From: Prevotella sp.
GTDB lineage: Bacteria > Bacteroidota > Bacteroidia > Bacteroidales > Bacteroidaceae
Direction of reading: 5' to 3'
Length of the DNA stretch: 64,000 nt
Assembly: GCA_018385335.1 (NCBI GenBank)
Contig: JAHAZN010000035.1
Coordinates: forward strand, 31,738-95,737
Made by a program: the position numbers and the translations under genes. Shown in pieces: positions 34,327 through 43,519 of this stretch (its first letter is position 1; each line of letters begins with the position of its first letter). The notes under the pieces were generated by a model. That model did not search any database. It had not been told where the DNA came from and worked only from the letters and a program-made list of their open reading frames with translations.

Positions 34327-35352
34327 TCAGTGCAAAATATAATAGATTAGCTCCTTCATCAGCTCTCCTGAAGGGGTATTTGGGTTATCTAAACCCTTAC
34401 TTTTGGCATCTATTTCTCTTATTTTGGCAATTATATTCATCACTTTCATTCCAGTGAAATTTCTCATGCCAGTGAGATAGTCTTTCGTTGCCCAACTGTT
34501 CTTGAGGTCGAGCCATTGAGCAAGCGCATCTGGATGATTGCGCTGTGGACAATAATAGGCCACCATGAGATTCTGAAAATAATTGAACAGCATTGGAAGG
34601 AGGGCATAGATACTTCCTGCCTTTGGATTCTCATCAAAATACTGAATAATCTGATTGGCTTTCATCACATTCTTATTGACAATAGCCTCTTTCAGTTCAA
34701 AAGCATTGAAATCCTTACTCACCCCTATCTGGTCTTCCACCACTTGAGGTGTAACGCGTTTGTCGTTTTCAGGAAGCGCCAACAAGAGTTTATCCAACTC
34801 CCCTATCAATCGTGACAGATCAGCTCCTACAGCATCAGCAATGAGCTGAAGTGACTTTTCGTCTATACTTGTTCTCCTCCCACGGAGATAGTTCTCAATA
34901 AATGCAGGTAGTTCCCTATCACGCAGCTTTTTGCTCTCAAAAAGCACACCCACCTTATCGATAAGTCCACTTATCTTCTTCCGTCGGTCTAATACCCCAT
35001 TCTTATGGCAGAAGACCAGCACTGTGGAGGCCAAGGGATGCTGAAGATAGCTCTCTATCGCATCGGTATTCTTGAGATTCTGAGCCTCCTTAACGATTAT
35101 CACCTGGTACTCAGACATCATGGGATAGCGTTTGGCAGCATCAGCCACCTGTGAGGCAGTCACGTCGGAACCAAAAAAGACCGTCTGATTGAAATCACGC
35201 TCCTCTGGTTTAAGCACATGCTCTGCTATATAGTTGCTTATCTTGTCAATATAATACGCCTCCTCTCCCATCAGATAATAGATAGGAGCATAATGACATG
35301 CTTCGAGTTCGCGCATGATTCCGTCAAAGGTTTTCGTTTTTGTCTCTGCCAT
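34327..35352 (-). CDS. holA: DNA polymerase III subunit delta
   Basis: 341 residues. The N-terminal region (HYAPIYYLMGEEAYYIDKISNYIAEH) and the later FVFCHKNGVLDRRKK-like and DLSRLIGELDKLLLAL segments match the delta clamp-loader subunit, which opens the sliding clamp. Length is normal for the family. It diverges from an HsdR-N-domain gene across a palindromic promoter. Confidence 0.9.
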   Translation of the reverse strand: MAETKTKTFDGIMRELEACHYAPIYYLMGEEAYYIDKISNYIAEHVLKPEERDFNQTVFFGSDVTASQVADAAKRYPMMSEYQVIIVKEAQNLKNTDAIESYLQHPLASTVLVFCHKNGVLDRRKKISGLIDKVGVLFESKKLRDRELPAFIENYLRGRRTSIDEKSLQLIADAVGADLSRLIGELDKLLLALPENDKRVTPQVVEDQIGVSKDFNAFELKEAIVNKNVMKANQIIQYFDENPKAGSIYALLPMLFNYFQNLMVAYYCPQRNHPDALAQWLDLKNSWATKDYLTGMRNFTGMKVMNIIAKIREIDAKSKGLDNPNTPSGELMKELIYYILH

Positions 35353-35448
35353 TGCTATATTCTCTATGTTTTGATAAGCTAAGTTCGGAAAATGAACTTC
35401 TCTGCAAAAGAATCATTGAATACATGATAGTTTTACTTCCTATTTGCA

Positions 35449-35466
35449 TTATCTTTGCAAAGATAA
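35449..35466. promoter_or_regulatory. Perfect 18-bp palindrome carrying two opposed -7 boxes
   Basis: TTATCTTTGCAAAGATAA. The plus strand has TATCTTTG at 35450-35457 and the minus strand has TATCTTTG at 35465-35458, both exact TAnnTTTG. They face holA (start 35352) and the HsdR-N gene (start 35512), so the two promoters abut end to end. Confidence 0.65.
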
Positions 35467-35511
35467 TAAAGAAAAACCGATTGAGCTACAAAAAAGAGCA
35501 CTGATTAACGC

Positions 35512-35970
35512 ATGATACAACTCAATTTGCCATCAGCAGACTTTAGAATAAGGGAGGAAAAGGGGAAAAGACTTATCTTTGACTCGCTGAGAAGAAAATA
35601 TGTTAAGCTGACACCAGAAGAATGGGTGCGCCAACATTTTGTGAATTATCTCACACAGCACAAAGGATATCCTACAGCGCTCCTTGCCAATGAGATGGAG
35701 CTGAAAATTGGTACCAAACGCCTGCGTTGCGACACCTTATTATATAATAGGTATATGCAACCAAGGATGATTATCGAATATAAAGCTCCTCATATCACCA
35801 TCTCGCAACAGGTTTTCGAGCAGATTGCGAGCTATAACACTCTCCTTCATGTGGACTACTTAGTGGTGAGCAATGGACTACAGCATTACTGCTGTAAGAT
35901 GAACTATGAACAACACAGCATGCAATTTTTGAAACAGATACCTGACTATTCCGAAATCTGCGGTGAATGA
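35512..35970 (+). CDS. Type I restriction enzyme R N-terminal-domain protein (HSDR_N, stand-alone)
   Basis: 152 residues. PD-(D/E)XK-like nuclease fold with the ALLANEMELKIGTKRLRCDTLLYN...MIIEYKAP core: the D of RCDTLL and the E-x-K of IEYKAP are the expected catalytic residues. It lacks the helicase and translocase parts of a true HsdR and has no hsdM/hsdS nearby. This short protein sits next to holA in many Bacteroidales, which suggests a housekeeping DNA role over restriction. Confidence 0.82.
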   Translation: MIQLNLPSADFRIREEKGKRLIFDSLRRKYVKLTPEEWVRQHFVNYLTQHKGYPTALLANEMELKIGTKRLRCDTLLYNRYMQPRMIIEYKAPHITISQQVFEQIASYNTLLHVDYLVVSNGLQHYCCKMNYEQHSMQFLKQIPDYSEICGE

Positions 35971-35998
35971 CCGATTTGGGATTAAGCCAGAGTTGTCA

Positions 35999-37999
35999 TC
36001 AAAATTTTATGCACCCCTGCACCTCTATATCTGTTTTCGAAGATTGGTTGATTTGCTGCTGTCCGCTACTGATTACATCTCTGTCGAAGTAGCTCGTCAT
36101 TCCAATTTTTGCAGCCAAATACATCATGCTTCCTACATCATAATGTGCCATCACAGCGCATCTCACACCCCTACCTTCCAACATAGGATAGGAGAAACAG
36201 CTATTGAGAGTGGGCTCACCAACATACATCCTACTATCATAACTATCTGTACAGAAGTAAGTTCCTGAGAATTTTAGTTTTATCCTTCCTTTTTGCCATA
36301 CAACTTTCTGATTGATGGCCACTCCTTTATCAGCATCCGCATTGGCTACATAACACCAATCGCCCTCGGTTGTTAAGGTCAACTGCGCCGAGGGTGTATA
36401 AGAGACAGATAAACGGGCACGCTGCTCCCATAACTGATAGAGCGCACTATGACTGGTATTGTCTTTCTCACTCATTTTCAGTCTATATCTCATTCCTATT
36501 TGCCACGATTTTTTTTGTAGAGTAGCAGTCAACTGATTCTCCCAGTTGTGAGATGCCTGTGAAACCCGATATCTTGCCCATGGATGATACGAATAGTCGG
36601 AATAAGCCATGAGTTTGATTTGAGGCCTTAGTTGCCAATTCACTCCGAGACAGACCCCTGTCTCGTTCTGTACCTTGGAATTGTTTCCAAAGCTATGTGC
36701 CCTAAGTGCTTCATACTTATATTGATAATATCGTTGTACGAAGAGAATATCAATGTTGTTTATCTTACTTAGGGTCAACTGGTTGATGGTCGCCAATGCT
36801 CCTTTCTTATCAATAGCAGTCTCTCCATTGAGCGAGAAGGAAGGATGATGATAGGCATAAGCAAGAGATGTGTTAGTAAAACTGCTCCCCGAGGGATAGT
36901 ATTTCCGATAAAGACTGCCTGAATAATAGGGATGAAGTGGACGGTTGAGATGGGTATTCATCATATTGAGTGAGAGATGCCATCCTCTGTCTGAGAACGC
37001 CACACTTCCTCCATAAGTAGCCTCTTCAGTGTTATTCTTTTTCTCTATCTCCGTCTTGGTCCTATGATATGTAGAAGATATAATAGTAGCCACCGTACCA
37101 TCCTTATTGAGTGTACAGTCGAGCCATCTATAAGATGCGAATGCAGTGATTTTCAACTTATTACTCATTTTCATCGTTATGCCAATCCCTTGTAAATAGT
37201 CGGATGTAGAACGAGAAGAGAAGGCTCTCAGTCCCTGTGTTGTACGTCCAAGAGAGGTGAGCATTCCACTCTTTCCGAGAGAGAACGAAGAACCTGAGAT
37301 CAAGCCAAGTCCGAAGTTAGCCCTATACCGTCCTAATACCAGCTGCTCCAGTTTTCCCATCTCAGAGAGTTGAAGATAAGGAGAGTAGTTGTCATAGCCC
37401 ATCTTATTACATCCGGTGCCCCATGGTTCTCCTGCATCTTGCGCGCCCACAAGTCCCATCTTAAGATGTTTTCTGTATTTGTAAGAATAATGAAACCAAT
37501 GTTTGTAAGGATAGCCTGCATAGCCTTTTTTATCTCCTTTTCGCTGATAACAAGGCACTTGCACAGTAGCTATCAACTTATGTTTCCCTCCGTTAAGAAA
37601 ATCTTTCAGTTTAGGTAAGGGTTGCTCCACCTCACCGATATACACAAAATGTTTGAGCAACTGTCTTTTTGTGAAGTCTAAAGCCTCTATTGCCACCAGT
37701 TCTCCCCACGACTTCACTGATCCATGAAGATATATGTAAGCACAGAGTTCCTCCACCTCACGTTCGGAAAGAAACGGCAGGCTTTCCAACTCCTCTTGCG
37801 TTGCAGTATTGATATTGAATGGTTCTTCGGCCAGTTCTGAGAGTTGCAGATAGAGCTCTTCTGCATCTTCCTCTGCAATCTCCTCTAATGCGACCCATTC
37901 ATGAAAATGATCATCCCAGTCATCTGCAGCGATACTGATTGGGAACCAAAGCATCAACAACACTAATGCCCTCTTCCACAACCACCGCTGCCATATCAT
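35999..37999 (-). CDS. Secreted helix-hairpin-helix protein with an outer-membrane beta-barrel-like body
   Basis: 666 residues. A signal peptide (RALVLLMLWFPISIAA) is followed by an acidic segment and two ComEA-type helix-hairpin-helix units at about 45-115 (FNINTATQEELESLPFLSEREVEELCAYI, SWGELVAIEALDFTKRQLL). The remaining ~530 residues alternate polar/aromatic strands and end in an aromatic (GCIKF), like an outer-membrane barrel. HHH units usually bind DNA, so a role at the cell surface in DNA uptake is possible but unproven. It lies 16 bases after the phosphatase gene. Another ATG further upstream is less likely. Confidence 0.8.
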   Translation of the reverse strand: MIWQRWLWKRALVLLMLWFPISIAADDWDDHFHEWVALEEIAEEDAEELYLQLSELAEEPFNINTATQEELESLPFLSEREVEELCAYIYLHGSVKSWGELVAIEALDFTKRQLLKHFVYIGEVEQPLPKLKDFLNGGKHKLIATVQVPCYQRKGDKKGYAGYPYKHWFHYSYKYRKHLKMGLVGAQDAGEPWGTGCNKMGYDNYSPYLQLSEMGKLEQLVLGRYRANFGLGLISGSSFSLGKSGMLTSLGRTTQGLRAFSSRSTSDYLQGIGITMKMSNKLKITAFASYRWLDCTLNKDGTVATIISSTYHRTKTEIEKKNNTEEATYGGSVAFSDRGWHLSLNMMNTHLNRPLHPYYSGSLYRKYYPSGSSFTNTSLAYAYHHPSFSLNGETAIDKKGALATINQLTLSKINNIDILFVQRYYQYKYEALRAHSFGNNSKVQNETGVCLGVNWQLRPQIKLMAYSDYSYHPWARYRVSQASHNWENQLTATLQKKSWQIGMRYRLKMSEKDNTSHSALYQLWEQRARLSVSYTPSAQLTLTTEGDWCYVANADADKGVAINQKVVWQKGRIKLKFSGTYFCTDSYDSRMYVGEPTLNSCFSYPMLEGRGVRCAVMAHYDVGSMMYLAAKIGMTSYFDRDVISSGQQQINQSSKTDIEVQGCIKF

Positions 38000-38015
38000 A
38001 GCCCAAAAATGAAAA

Positions 38016-38504
38016 TCATTCGTTGACACATAACTGTGCAAGCAGCTCACTGCAGGCATCTTCCAGCAATTCTATGACATCTTCAAAACCCTGATCACCG
38101 TCATAATAGGGGTCTGGCACATCATTGCAATTAGGATGATGTCTGAAGAACGCTGCCATCTTGCAGATTTTCTTCTGATGTGCTATGGTCGGTGCCATCC
38201 TCATCAGATTTGCATAGTTGTCATCATCCATAGCGACAATCATATCAAATCTCTCGAAATCAGCCGTTTCCACCTGCCTTGCTCTGCTACAGAAGTCATA
38301 ACCATGTTTCATTCCATGCCGACGCATTCTACTGTCAGGCAGCTGTCCCACATGCCATCCTCCTATTCCAGCCGAGTCAATATCCATCATCTGTGCAACA
38401 CCCTGTTGCTCCGCCATCTGCCTCAGTATTCCTTCGGCAGCTGGGGAGCGACAGATATTGCCAAGACAGACAAAGAGGATAGAGTGTTTACCCTTCTTCC
38501 TCAT
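38016..38504 (-). CDS. Low-molecular-weight protein-tyrosine phosphatase
   Basis: 162 residues. The P-loop VCLGNICRSPAAEG (C-x5-R-S) is near the N-terminus and the general acid Asp lies in the DVPDPYYDGDQGFEDV motif. It dephosphorylates tyrosine residues, in many bacteria on polysaccharide-synthesis kinases. It overlaps the zinc-ribbon gene by 17 bases. Confidence 0.9.
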   Translation of the reverse strand: MRKKGKHSILFVCLGNICRSPAAEGILRQMAEQQGVAQMMDIDSAGIGGWHVGQLPDSRMRRHGMKHGYDFCSRARQVETADFERFDMIVAMDDDNYANLMRMAPTIAHQKKICKMAAFFRHHPNCNDVPDPYYDGDQGFEDVIELLEDACSELLAQLCVNE

Positions 38505-39324
38505 CTGTTTTCACTGTCTTCTTTATAGCGCGCTTACGCGTGGTCTTTTTCTTTTCCTCAACAGGCTGCTCCTGCTTTACGCCAGCCAATTCGGGGTCGA
38601 TCATTATTCGTCCGCAGTATTCACAGACAATAATTTTCTTGTGCATCTTGATATCCAACTGACGCTGAGGTGGAATCTTATTGAAGCATCCTCCGCAGGC
38701 ATCACGCTGCACATACACGATACCCAATCCGTTTCTTGCGTTCTTTCTGATTCGTTTGAAAGAAGTGAGCAGTCCTGGAACAATCTTTGCCTCCAACTCC
38801 TTCACACGTTCACGGAGTTTCTCCTCCTCGGCACGTGTTTCCTCCATAATCTCATCGAGTTCTCCACGTTTCACCTCCAGGTCTCTTTTTCTCTCATCAA
38901 GCAGGCTCTCATTGTTTACGAGTTCTTCCTTTTTCTCTCCGATGCGTGCGTTAGCCTCTTTGATTTTCTTTGTACAGAGCTCTATTTCAAGCTCTTGATA
39001 CTCTATCTCCTTGCTAAGCGTATCATACTCACGGTTGTTCTTTACCTCGTTGAGCTGCTCCTTGTATCTATTTACACTTGTCTGAGCCTGCTCAATCTCA
39101 GCCTTTTTCTTAATCACCGCACTCTGGAAGTCATCGATATCTGCCTTGATTTTCTCGATACGTATGGTCAGACCTTCTATTTCGTCTTCCAGGTCTTGCA
39201 CCTCCAAAGGGAGTTCGCCACGCAGTGCTCTCTTTTCATCAATGCTCGACAGCGCTGTCTGCAACTGATAGAGGGTCTTCAATTTCTCCTCCACCGACAA
39301 ATCTGTAGGATCTTTCTTTGCCAT
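38488..39324 (-). CDS. Coiled-coil protein with C-terminal C4 zinc ribbon
   Basis: 278 residues. Residues ~10-190 form a long coiled coil rich in Lys and Glu. It is followed by CGGC...CEYC, a C4 zinc ribbon of the CT398/HP0958 type (residues ~200-235), and a basic tail. Relatives act in RNA polymerase or flagellar regulation elsewhere, but here the role is unknown. It shares a run with Nif3 upstream (43-base gap). Confidence 0.85.
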   Translation of the reverse strand: MAKKDPTDLSVEEKLKTLYQLQTALSSIDEKRALRGELPLEVQDLEDEIEGLTIRIEKIKADIDDFQSAVIKKKAEIEQAQTSVNRYKEQLNEVKNNREYDTLSKEIEYQELEIELCTKKIKEANARIGEKKEELVNNESLLDERKRDLEVKRGELDEIMEETRAEEEKLRERVKELEAKIVPGLLTSFKRIRKNARNGLGIVYVQRDACGGCFNKIPPQRQLDIKMHKKIIVCEYCGRIMIDPELAGVKQEQPVEEKKKTTRKRAIKKTVKTDEEEG

Positions 39325-39367
39325 TTTTTATTCTTTATTTTATTAGTATGATAGATAATCTCTCTTT

Positions 39368-40153
39368 TCAATAGTTGTTCACAGGGTTGGTGTTAGTCTC
39401 TGCGATGAATATGGGCAGCTGAGGCCAGGCATTGCTGATGATATCTCTAAAGATCTCCGCCGTAAACTGTTCACTCTCATAATGCCCTATTACCGCTATC
39501 TGCAGTTGCTGCTCATGTCCGAAATAGACGTGGTAGTGCATCTCTCCCGTGATAAAAGCATCAGCCCCTTCATCGATAGCCTGCTGCAACAGGAAGTCGC
39601 CAGCTCCTCCGCATATAGCCACTTTCCGAATAGGCCTCTTCAGCAGTTCATTGCCTTTCACCACCGAGGTATGGAACACGCTCTTCAGCTCATCCATCAG
39701 CTCCACGGCTGTCATCTCTTTCTCCAACTGCCCTATCACTCCGCTTCCTGCCTCTGTTCCAGCTCTTTGCATGGTGGCAAAAAACTTCACGTCCTGCAGT
39801 TTGAGTTTCTCGGCAATTTTATAGTTGACACCCCCTTTGGCATTGTCCATATTGGTGTGCATAGCCACAACGACCACCTTATTCATAATGGCCTTCATCA
39901 CTGTACGTTGCACATAGTCGGCATCCGATATTGTCTTCAGTCCCTTAAAGAGCAAAGGATGATGTGCCACCACCAGATTACACTGTTTTCTCACAGCCTC
40001 ATCGATGATGTTTTCGTTGACATCAAGACACAACAAAGCCCCTGACACATCCGCCTCTGTTAATCCAACCTGCAGGCCGGCATTATCCCAGTCTTCCTGC
40101 AAGGGCAGAGGCGCGAACTGTTCAAGGGCGCATAACACTTCCTTTATTTTCAC
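39368..40153 (-). CDS. Nif3-like dinuclear metal center protein
   Basis: 261 residues from a GTG at 40153, which gives the family's usual start VKIKEVLCALEQFAPLPLQEDWDNAG; an in-frame ATG at 40186 would add eleven residues. Metal ligands are expected in VVAHHPLLFKG and HYESEQF, plus FITGEMHYH. A PII-like insert of some members is short here. Members assemble into hexamers around two metals; cellular role is unclear, with GTP cyclohydrolase I-like and NIF3 proposals. TAACTTTG lies at 40276. Confidence 0.87.
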   Translation of the reverse strand: MKIKEVLCALEQFAPLPLQEDWDNAGLQVGLTEADVSGALLCLDVNENIIDEAVRKQCNLVVAHHPLLFKGLKTISDADYVQRTVMKAIMNKVVVVAMHTNMDNAKGGVNYKIAEKLKLQDVKFFATMQRAGTEAGSGVIGQLEKEMTAVELMDELKSVFHTSVVKGNELLKRPIRKVAICGGAGDFLLQQAIDEGADAFITGEMHYHVYFGHEQQLQIAVIGHYESEQFTAEIFRDIISNAWPQLPIFIAETNTNPVNNY

Positions 40154-40275
40154 GCTTCCAAGCTTTTTTAAGGCAGGCCTGAACAACTATCGACAATTTT
40201 GCCAATCTCTGTTCAGACCCACATTTTTCCTCTATGCCAACCTTATCGTCGGCATCATTAGGATTGTTCTTTGTG

Positions 40276-40283
40276 CAAAGTTA
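40276..40283 (-). promoter_or_regulatory. -7 box TAACTTTG for the Nif3 run
   Basis: Exact TAnnTTTG match reading leftwards, 123 bases before the GTG at 40153. The long leader holds an inverted CTGAACA/TGTTCAG pair. Confidence 0.5.
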
Positions 40284-40329
40284 CAATAATTTCATAGAGC
40301 AATGAAACTAATTGCATTTTTTTAACTTA

Positions 40330-42522
40330 TTATCTAATAAACAGCAGTTCTCTGTACTTAGGTAGCGTCCACAATCCATCCTCCACAATCATCTCGAGAT
40401 GATCGATTTCGTATCTTATAGCCTCCATTTTTGGCTCCACCGTATCATGATATGCGATGGCTCTGTGATGGATAGATTCTATGCGGTTGGCCACCCTTCT
40501 TGCCTCCGTAAGTTCATCTACCAACTGCTCGATACGCTCTGTTCTCTCGGCTATTTCCTCTATGAGCTTCATGTTTCTCACGCTCAGTCGGGCAGCCTTG
40601 TTTTCATCGAAGACAGCCTTCATGCTCTGCACGTTTCTGATGAGCTGACTCTGATAATGGGTGGATACGGGGATGATATGATTCATTGACAGGTCTCCCA
40701 TGACACGTGCTTCTATCTGCACCTTTTTGACATAGGTTTCCCATTTCACCTCGTTTCTTGCTTCCAGTTCTTTGCGAGTCATCACTTTGGTGTTTTCAAA
40801 CATCTTCACCGATGTATCATCAAGATATCTTTCAAAGACCAGCGGACAACTTTTTTCGGTATCCAGACCTCTTCTGGATGCTTCCTTCACCCATTCCTCA
40901 CTATATCCGTTACCATCGAAGCGGATAGGTTTGCAGATCACGATATCTTCCCTCAACACATCGAGGAGTGCAGTCAACTTGCTCACTCCCTTGTCTATCA
41001 GTGCATCCACGCGCTGCTTAAAATCGGTCAGCACCTCTGCCACAGCCGAGTTAAGTGCTATCATCGCTGATGCGCAGTTAGCCTCCGAGCCTATTGCTCT
41101 GAATTCAAATCTGTTACCAGTGAAAGCAAAGGGACTTGTACGGTTTCTATCTGTGTTATCGATAACGAGTTCCGGTATCTGTGGAATATCCAGAGCCATT
41201 CCTTGTTTTCCTTTCAGATTGAAGACCTCCTTCGTATCCATCTGCTCGATATGGTCAAGCAGTTCGGAGAGTTGTTTTCCCAAGAAAGAAGAGATGATGG
41301 CAGGTGGAGCTTCATTGCCTCCAAGACGATGTGCATTGGTAGCACTCATGATACTTGCCTTCAGCAATCCGTTATGCAGATAAACTGCCTTGAGTGTCTC
41401 CACGATAAACACCACAAACCTTAGGTTCTCCTCAGCTGTCTTTCCCGGCGCATGCAACAGCACACCGTTATCTGCAGCCAAGCTCCAGTTATTATGCTTA
41501 CCCGAGCCATTGATGCCGTCAAAAGGCTTTTCATGCAGCAACACACGGAAGCCATGGTTGCGTGCCACCTTCTTCATGAGCGACATGAGAAGCATGTTGT
41601 GATCCACGGCCAAGTTACACTCCTCGTAGATAGGAGCCAGTTCAAACTGATTGGGAGCCACCTCGTTATGCCTTGTCTTACAGGGGATAGCCAGTTCGAG
41701 TGCCTGTATCTCAAGGTCTTTCATAAATGCCTGCACTCTATCAGGAATTGTTCCAAAATAGTGGTCATCCATCTGTTGGTTTTTGGCACTCTCATGTCCC
41801 ATCAGTGTTCTTCCTGTGAGCATCAGGTCTGGTCGAGCCGAATAGAGTCCTTCATCCACAAGGAAATACTCCTGCTCCCATCCCAAGTTACACGTCACTT
41901 TCTGCACCTTAGGATAGAAGTATTTGCACACCTCGGTAGCAGCCTTATCTACAGCATGCAATGCTCTCAGCAGTGGCGCCTTATAATCAAGTGCTTCTCC
42001 CGTATAAGAGATAAATATCGTGGGTATGCAGAGTGTATCATCGATGATAAACACAGGCGACGTTGGGTCCCATGCCGAGTAACCTCTTGCTTCGAAAGTG
42101 TTTCTTATTCCACCGTTAGGGAAAGAACTGGCATCTGGTTCCTGCTGTACGAGCAATTTTCCACTGAAGTTCTCTACCATTCCCCCTTTACCGTCGTGCT
42201 CCACGAAGGCATCGTGTTTCTCTGCAGTGCCCTCAGTGAGGGGTTGGAACCAGTGGGTGTAATGGGTCACTCCCATCTCCATAGCCCATCGTTTCATTCC
42301 CTCTGCCACTGCATCGGCTATTGAGCGATCGAGTCGTGTCCCATTATCAATCACATCCACGAGTTTCTGGTAAACATCGGCAGAGAGATACTTATACATC
42401 TTCTGCCTGTTAAACACATACTTACCAAAATACTCTGAAGGTCTTTCTTTTGGAGTGGCCACTTCTACAGCCTTTTTCTTAAAGGCTTCTTCTACCACCT
42501 GAAATCTTAAATTCGACGACAT
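40330..42522 (-). CDS. glnN: Type III glutamine synthetase
   Basis: 730 residues, the usual length of GSIII. Signature segments: SAWDPTSPVFI, NLGWEQEYFLVD, KTRHNEVAPNQFELAPIYEE, GINGSGKHNNWSL and NRTSPFAFTGNRFEFRA. It makes glutamine from glutamate and ammonia in the cytoplasm. It is followed by the Nif3 promoter and preceded by the aguB stop with a 99-base gap. I see no clear -7 box there. Confidence 0.95.
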   Translation of the reverse strand: MSSNLRFQVVEEAFKKKAVEVATPKERPSEYFGKYVFNRQKMYKYLSADVYQKLVDVIDNGTRLDRSIADAVAEGMKRWAMEMGVTHYTHWFQPLTEGTAEKHDAFVEHDGKGGMVENFSGKLLVQQEPDASSFPNGGIRNTFEARGYSAWDPTSPVFIIDDTLCIPTIFISYTGEALDYKAPLLRALHAVDKAATEVCKYFYPKVQKVTCNLGWEQEYFLVDEGLYSARPDLMLTGRTLMGHESAKNQQMDDHYFGTIPDRVQAFMKDLEIQALELAIPCKTRHNEVAPNQFELAPIYEECNLAVDHNMLLMSLMKKVARNHGFRVLLHEKPFDGINGSGKHNNWSLAADNGVLLHAPGKTAEENLRFVVFIVETLKAVYLHNGLLKASIMSATNAHRLGGNEAPPAIISSFLGKQLSELLDHIEQMDTKEVFNLKGKQGMALDIPQIPELVIDNTDRNRTSPFAFTGNRFEFRAIGSEANCASAMIALNSAVAEVLTDFKQRVDALIDKGVSKLTALLDVLREDIVICKPIRFDGNGYSEEWVKEASRRGLDTEKSCPLVFERYLDDTSVKMFENTKVMTRKELEARNEVKWETYVKKVQIEARVMGDLSMNHIIPVSTHYQSQLIRNVQSMKAVFDENKAARLSVRNMKLIEEIAERTERIEQLVDELTEARRVANRIESIHHRAIAYHDTVEPKMEAIRYEIDHLEMIVEDGLWTLPKYRELLFIR

Positions 42523-42621
42523 ATTCTTTTTGGGTTGTTTGAAGTTTGCTGTTTCTTACGTGGAGAGCGTCTCTCTCCTATCCTATCCTCCACAATGAGG
42601 AGGCGGAGCCATTCCTCCACC

Positions 42622-43497
42622 TTAGTCTATAAATCGTTTCACTATCTCCTGATAGCTGTCTATGCGTCTGTCTCTGAGGAAAGGCCACCATCTTCTCACC
42701 TGTTCGCTATGTGCGATATCCAGGTCAACGATCACGCTCTCCTCCTCATCCGTCGATGCTTCATAGATGAGTTCTCCCTGGGGGCCTGCCACGAATGATG
42801 TTCCCCAGAAAGTTATTCCATTGGTTTGGCCCGATGGGTCAGGCTCATGTCCCACCCTGTTGACAGCCACCACAGGCAATCCATTAGCCACAGCATGTCC
42901 TCGCTGCACCGTTTGCCAGGCCATTCGCTGTCGTTGCTGCTCTTCTTCAGCATCACTGCTCTCATAACCTATAGCTGTGGGATAAATCAGCAGTTCGGCT
43001 CCCTGCAACGCCATCAGTCGGGCAGCCTCTGGGTACCACTGGTCCCAACACACCATCACGCCTAGTTTTCCCACCGACGTGTTGATAGGATGAAAACCGA
43101 GGTCGCCTGGTGTGAAATAGAACTTCTCGTAGTATGCGGGGTCATCAGGGATATGCATCTTCCTATATTTTCCTGCTATCTTACCATCGGCCTCTATCAC
43201 CACTGCCGTATTATGATAGAGTCCCGCCGCTCTCTTCTCAAAGAGCGAGGTCACTATCACCACATGATGTTCCTTGGCCAGTTCACCAAAGAGCTGCGTT
43301 GAGGGTCCAGGGATGGTTTCAGCCAGGTCGAAGAGTCTCACATCTTCTGTCTGACAGAAATACAGCGAATTATGTAACTCTTGCAACACGATGAGTTGTG
43401 CTCCTCGCTTGGCCAAGTCAGCCACACCTTCTGCCAGTCTCACGATATTGGTCTTTCTGTCTTCGACATTGTGCTGTTGTAGAAATCCTATTTTCAT
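42622..43497 (-). CDS. aguB: N-carbamoylputrescine amidase
   Basis: 291 residues, nitrilase fold. The catalytic triad sits in LIVLQELHNSLYF (E), GKYRKMHIPDDPAYYEKFYFTPGD (K) and LGVMVCWDQWYPEAARLMAL (C); the FYFTPGD and WDQWYPE stretches are typical of AguB. It hydrolyses N-carbamoylputrescine to putrescine. It starts 22 bases after the agmatine deiminase gene and completes the same pathway. Confidence 0.93.
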   Translation of the reverse strand: MKIGFLQQHNVEDRKTNIVRLAEGVADLAKRGAQLIVLQELHNSLYFCQTEDVRLFDLAETIPGPSTQLFGELAKEHHVVIVTSLFEKRAAGLYHNTAVVIEADGKIAGKYRKMHIPDDPAYYEKFYFTPGDLGFHPINTSVGKLGVMVCWDQWYPEAARLMALQGAELLIYPTAIGYESSDAEEEQQRQRMAWQTVQRGHAVANGLPVVAVNRVGHEPDPSGQTNGITFWGTSFVAGPQGELIYEASTDEEESVIVDLDIAHSEQVRRWWPFLRDRRIDSYQEIVKRFID

Positions 43498-43519
43498 TGT
43501 TCTATTTCTTTTCTTCCAT

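Noticed and set aside
35512..35970. A type I restriction system
   Set aside because: Only the HSDR_N domain is present; no helicase part, hsdM or hsdS nearby.
38458..39351. Plus-strand open frame of about 297 codons, Leu/Phe-rich, membrane-like
   Set aside because: It is the reverse of the Lys/Glu-rich coiled coil of the zinc-ribbon protein, which always reads as Leu/Phe on the other strand.
41452..42324. Plus-strand open frame of about 290 codons
   Set aside because: Antisense to glnN, whose signature motifs are unambiguous.
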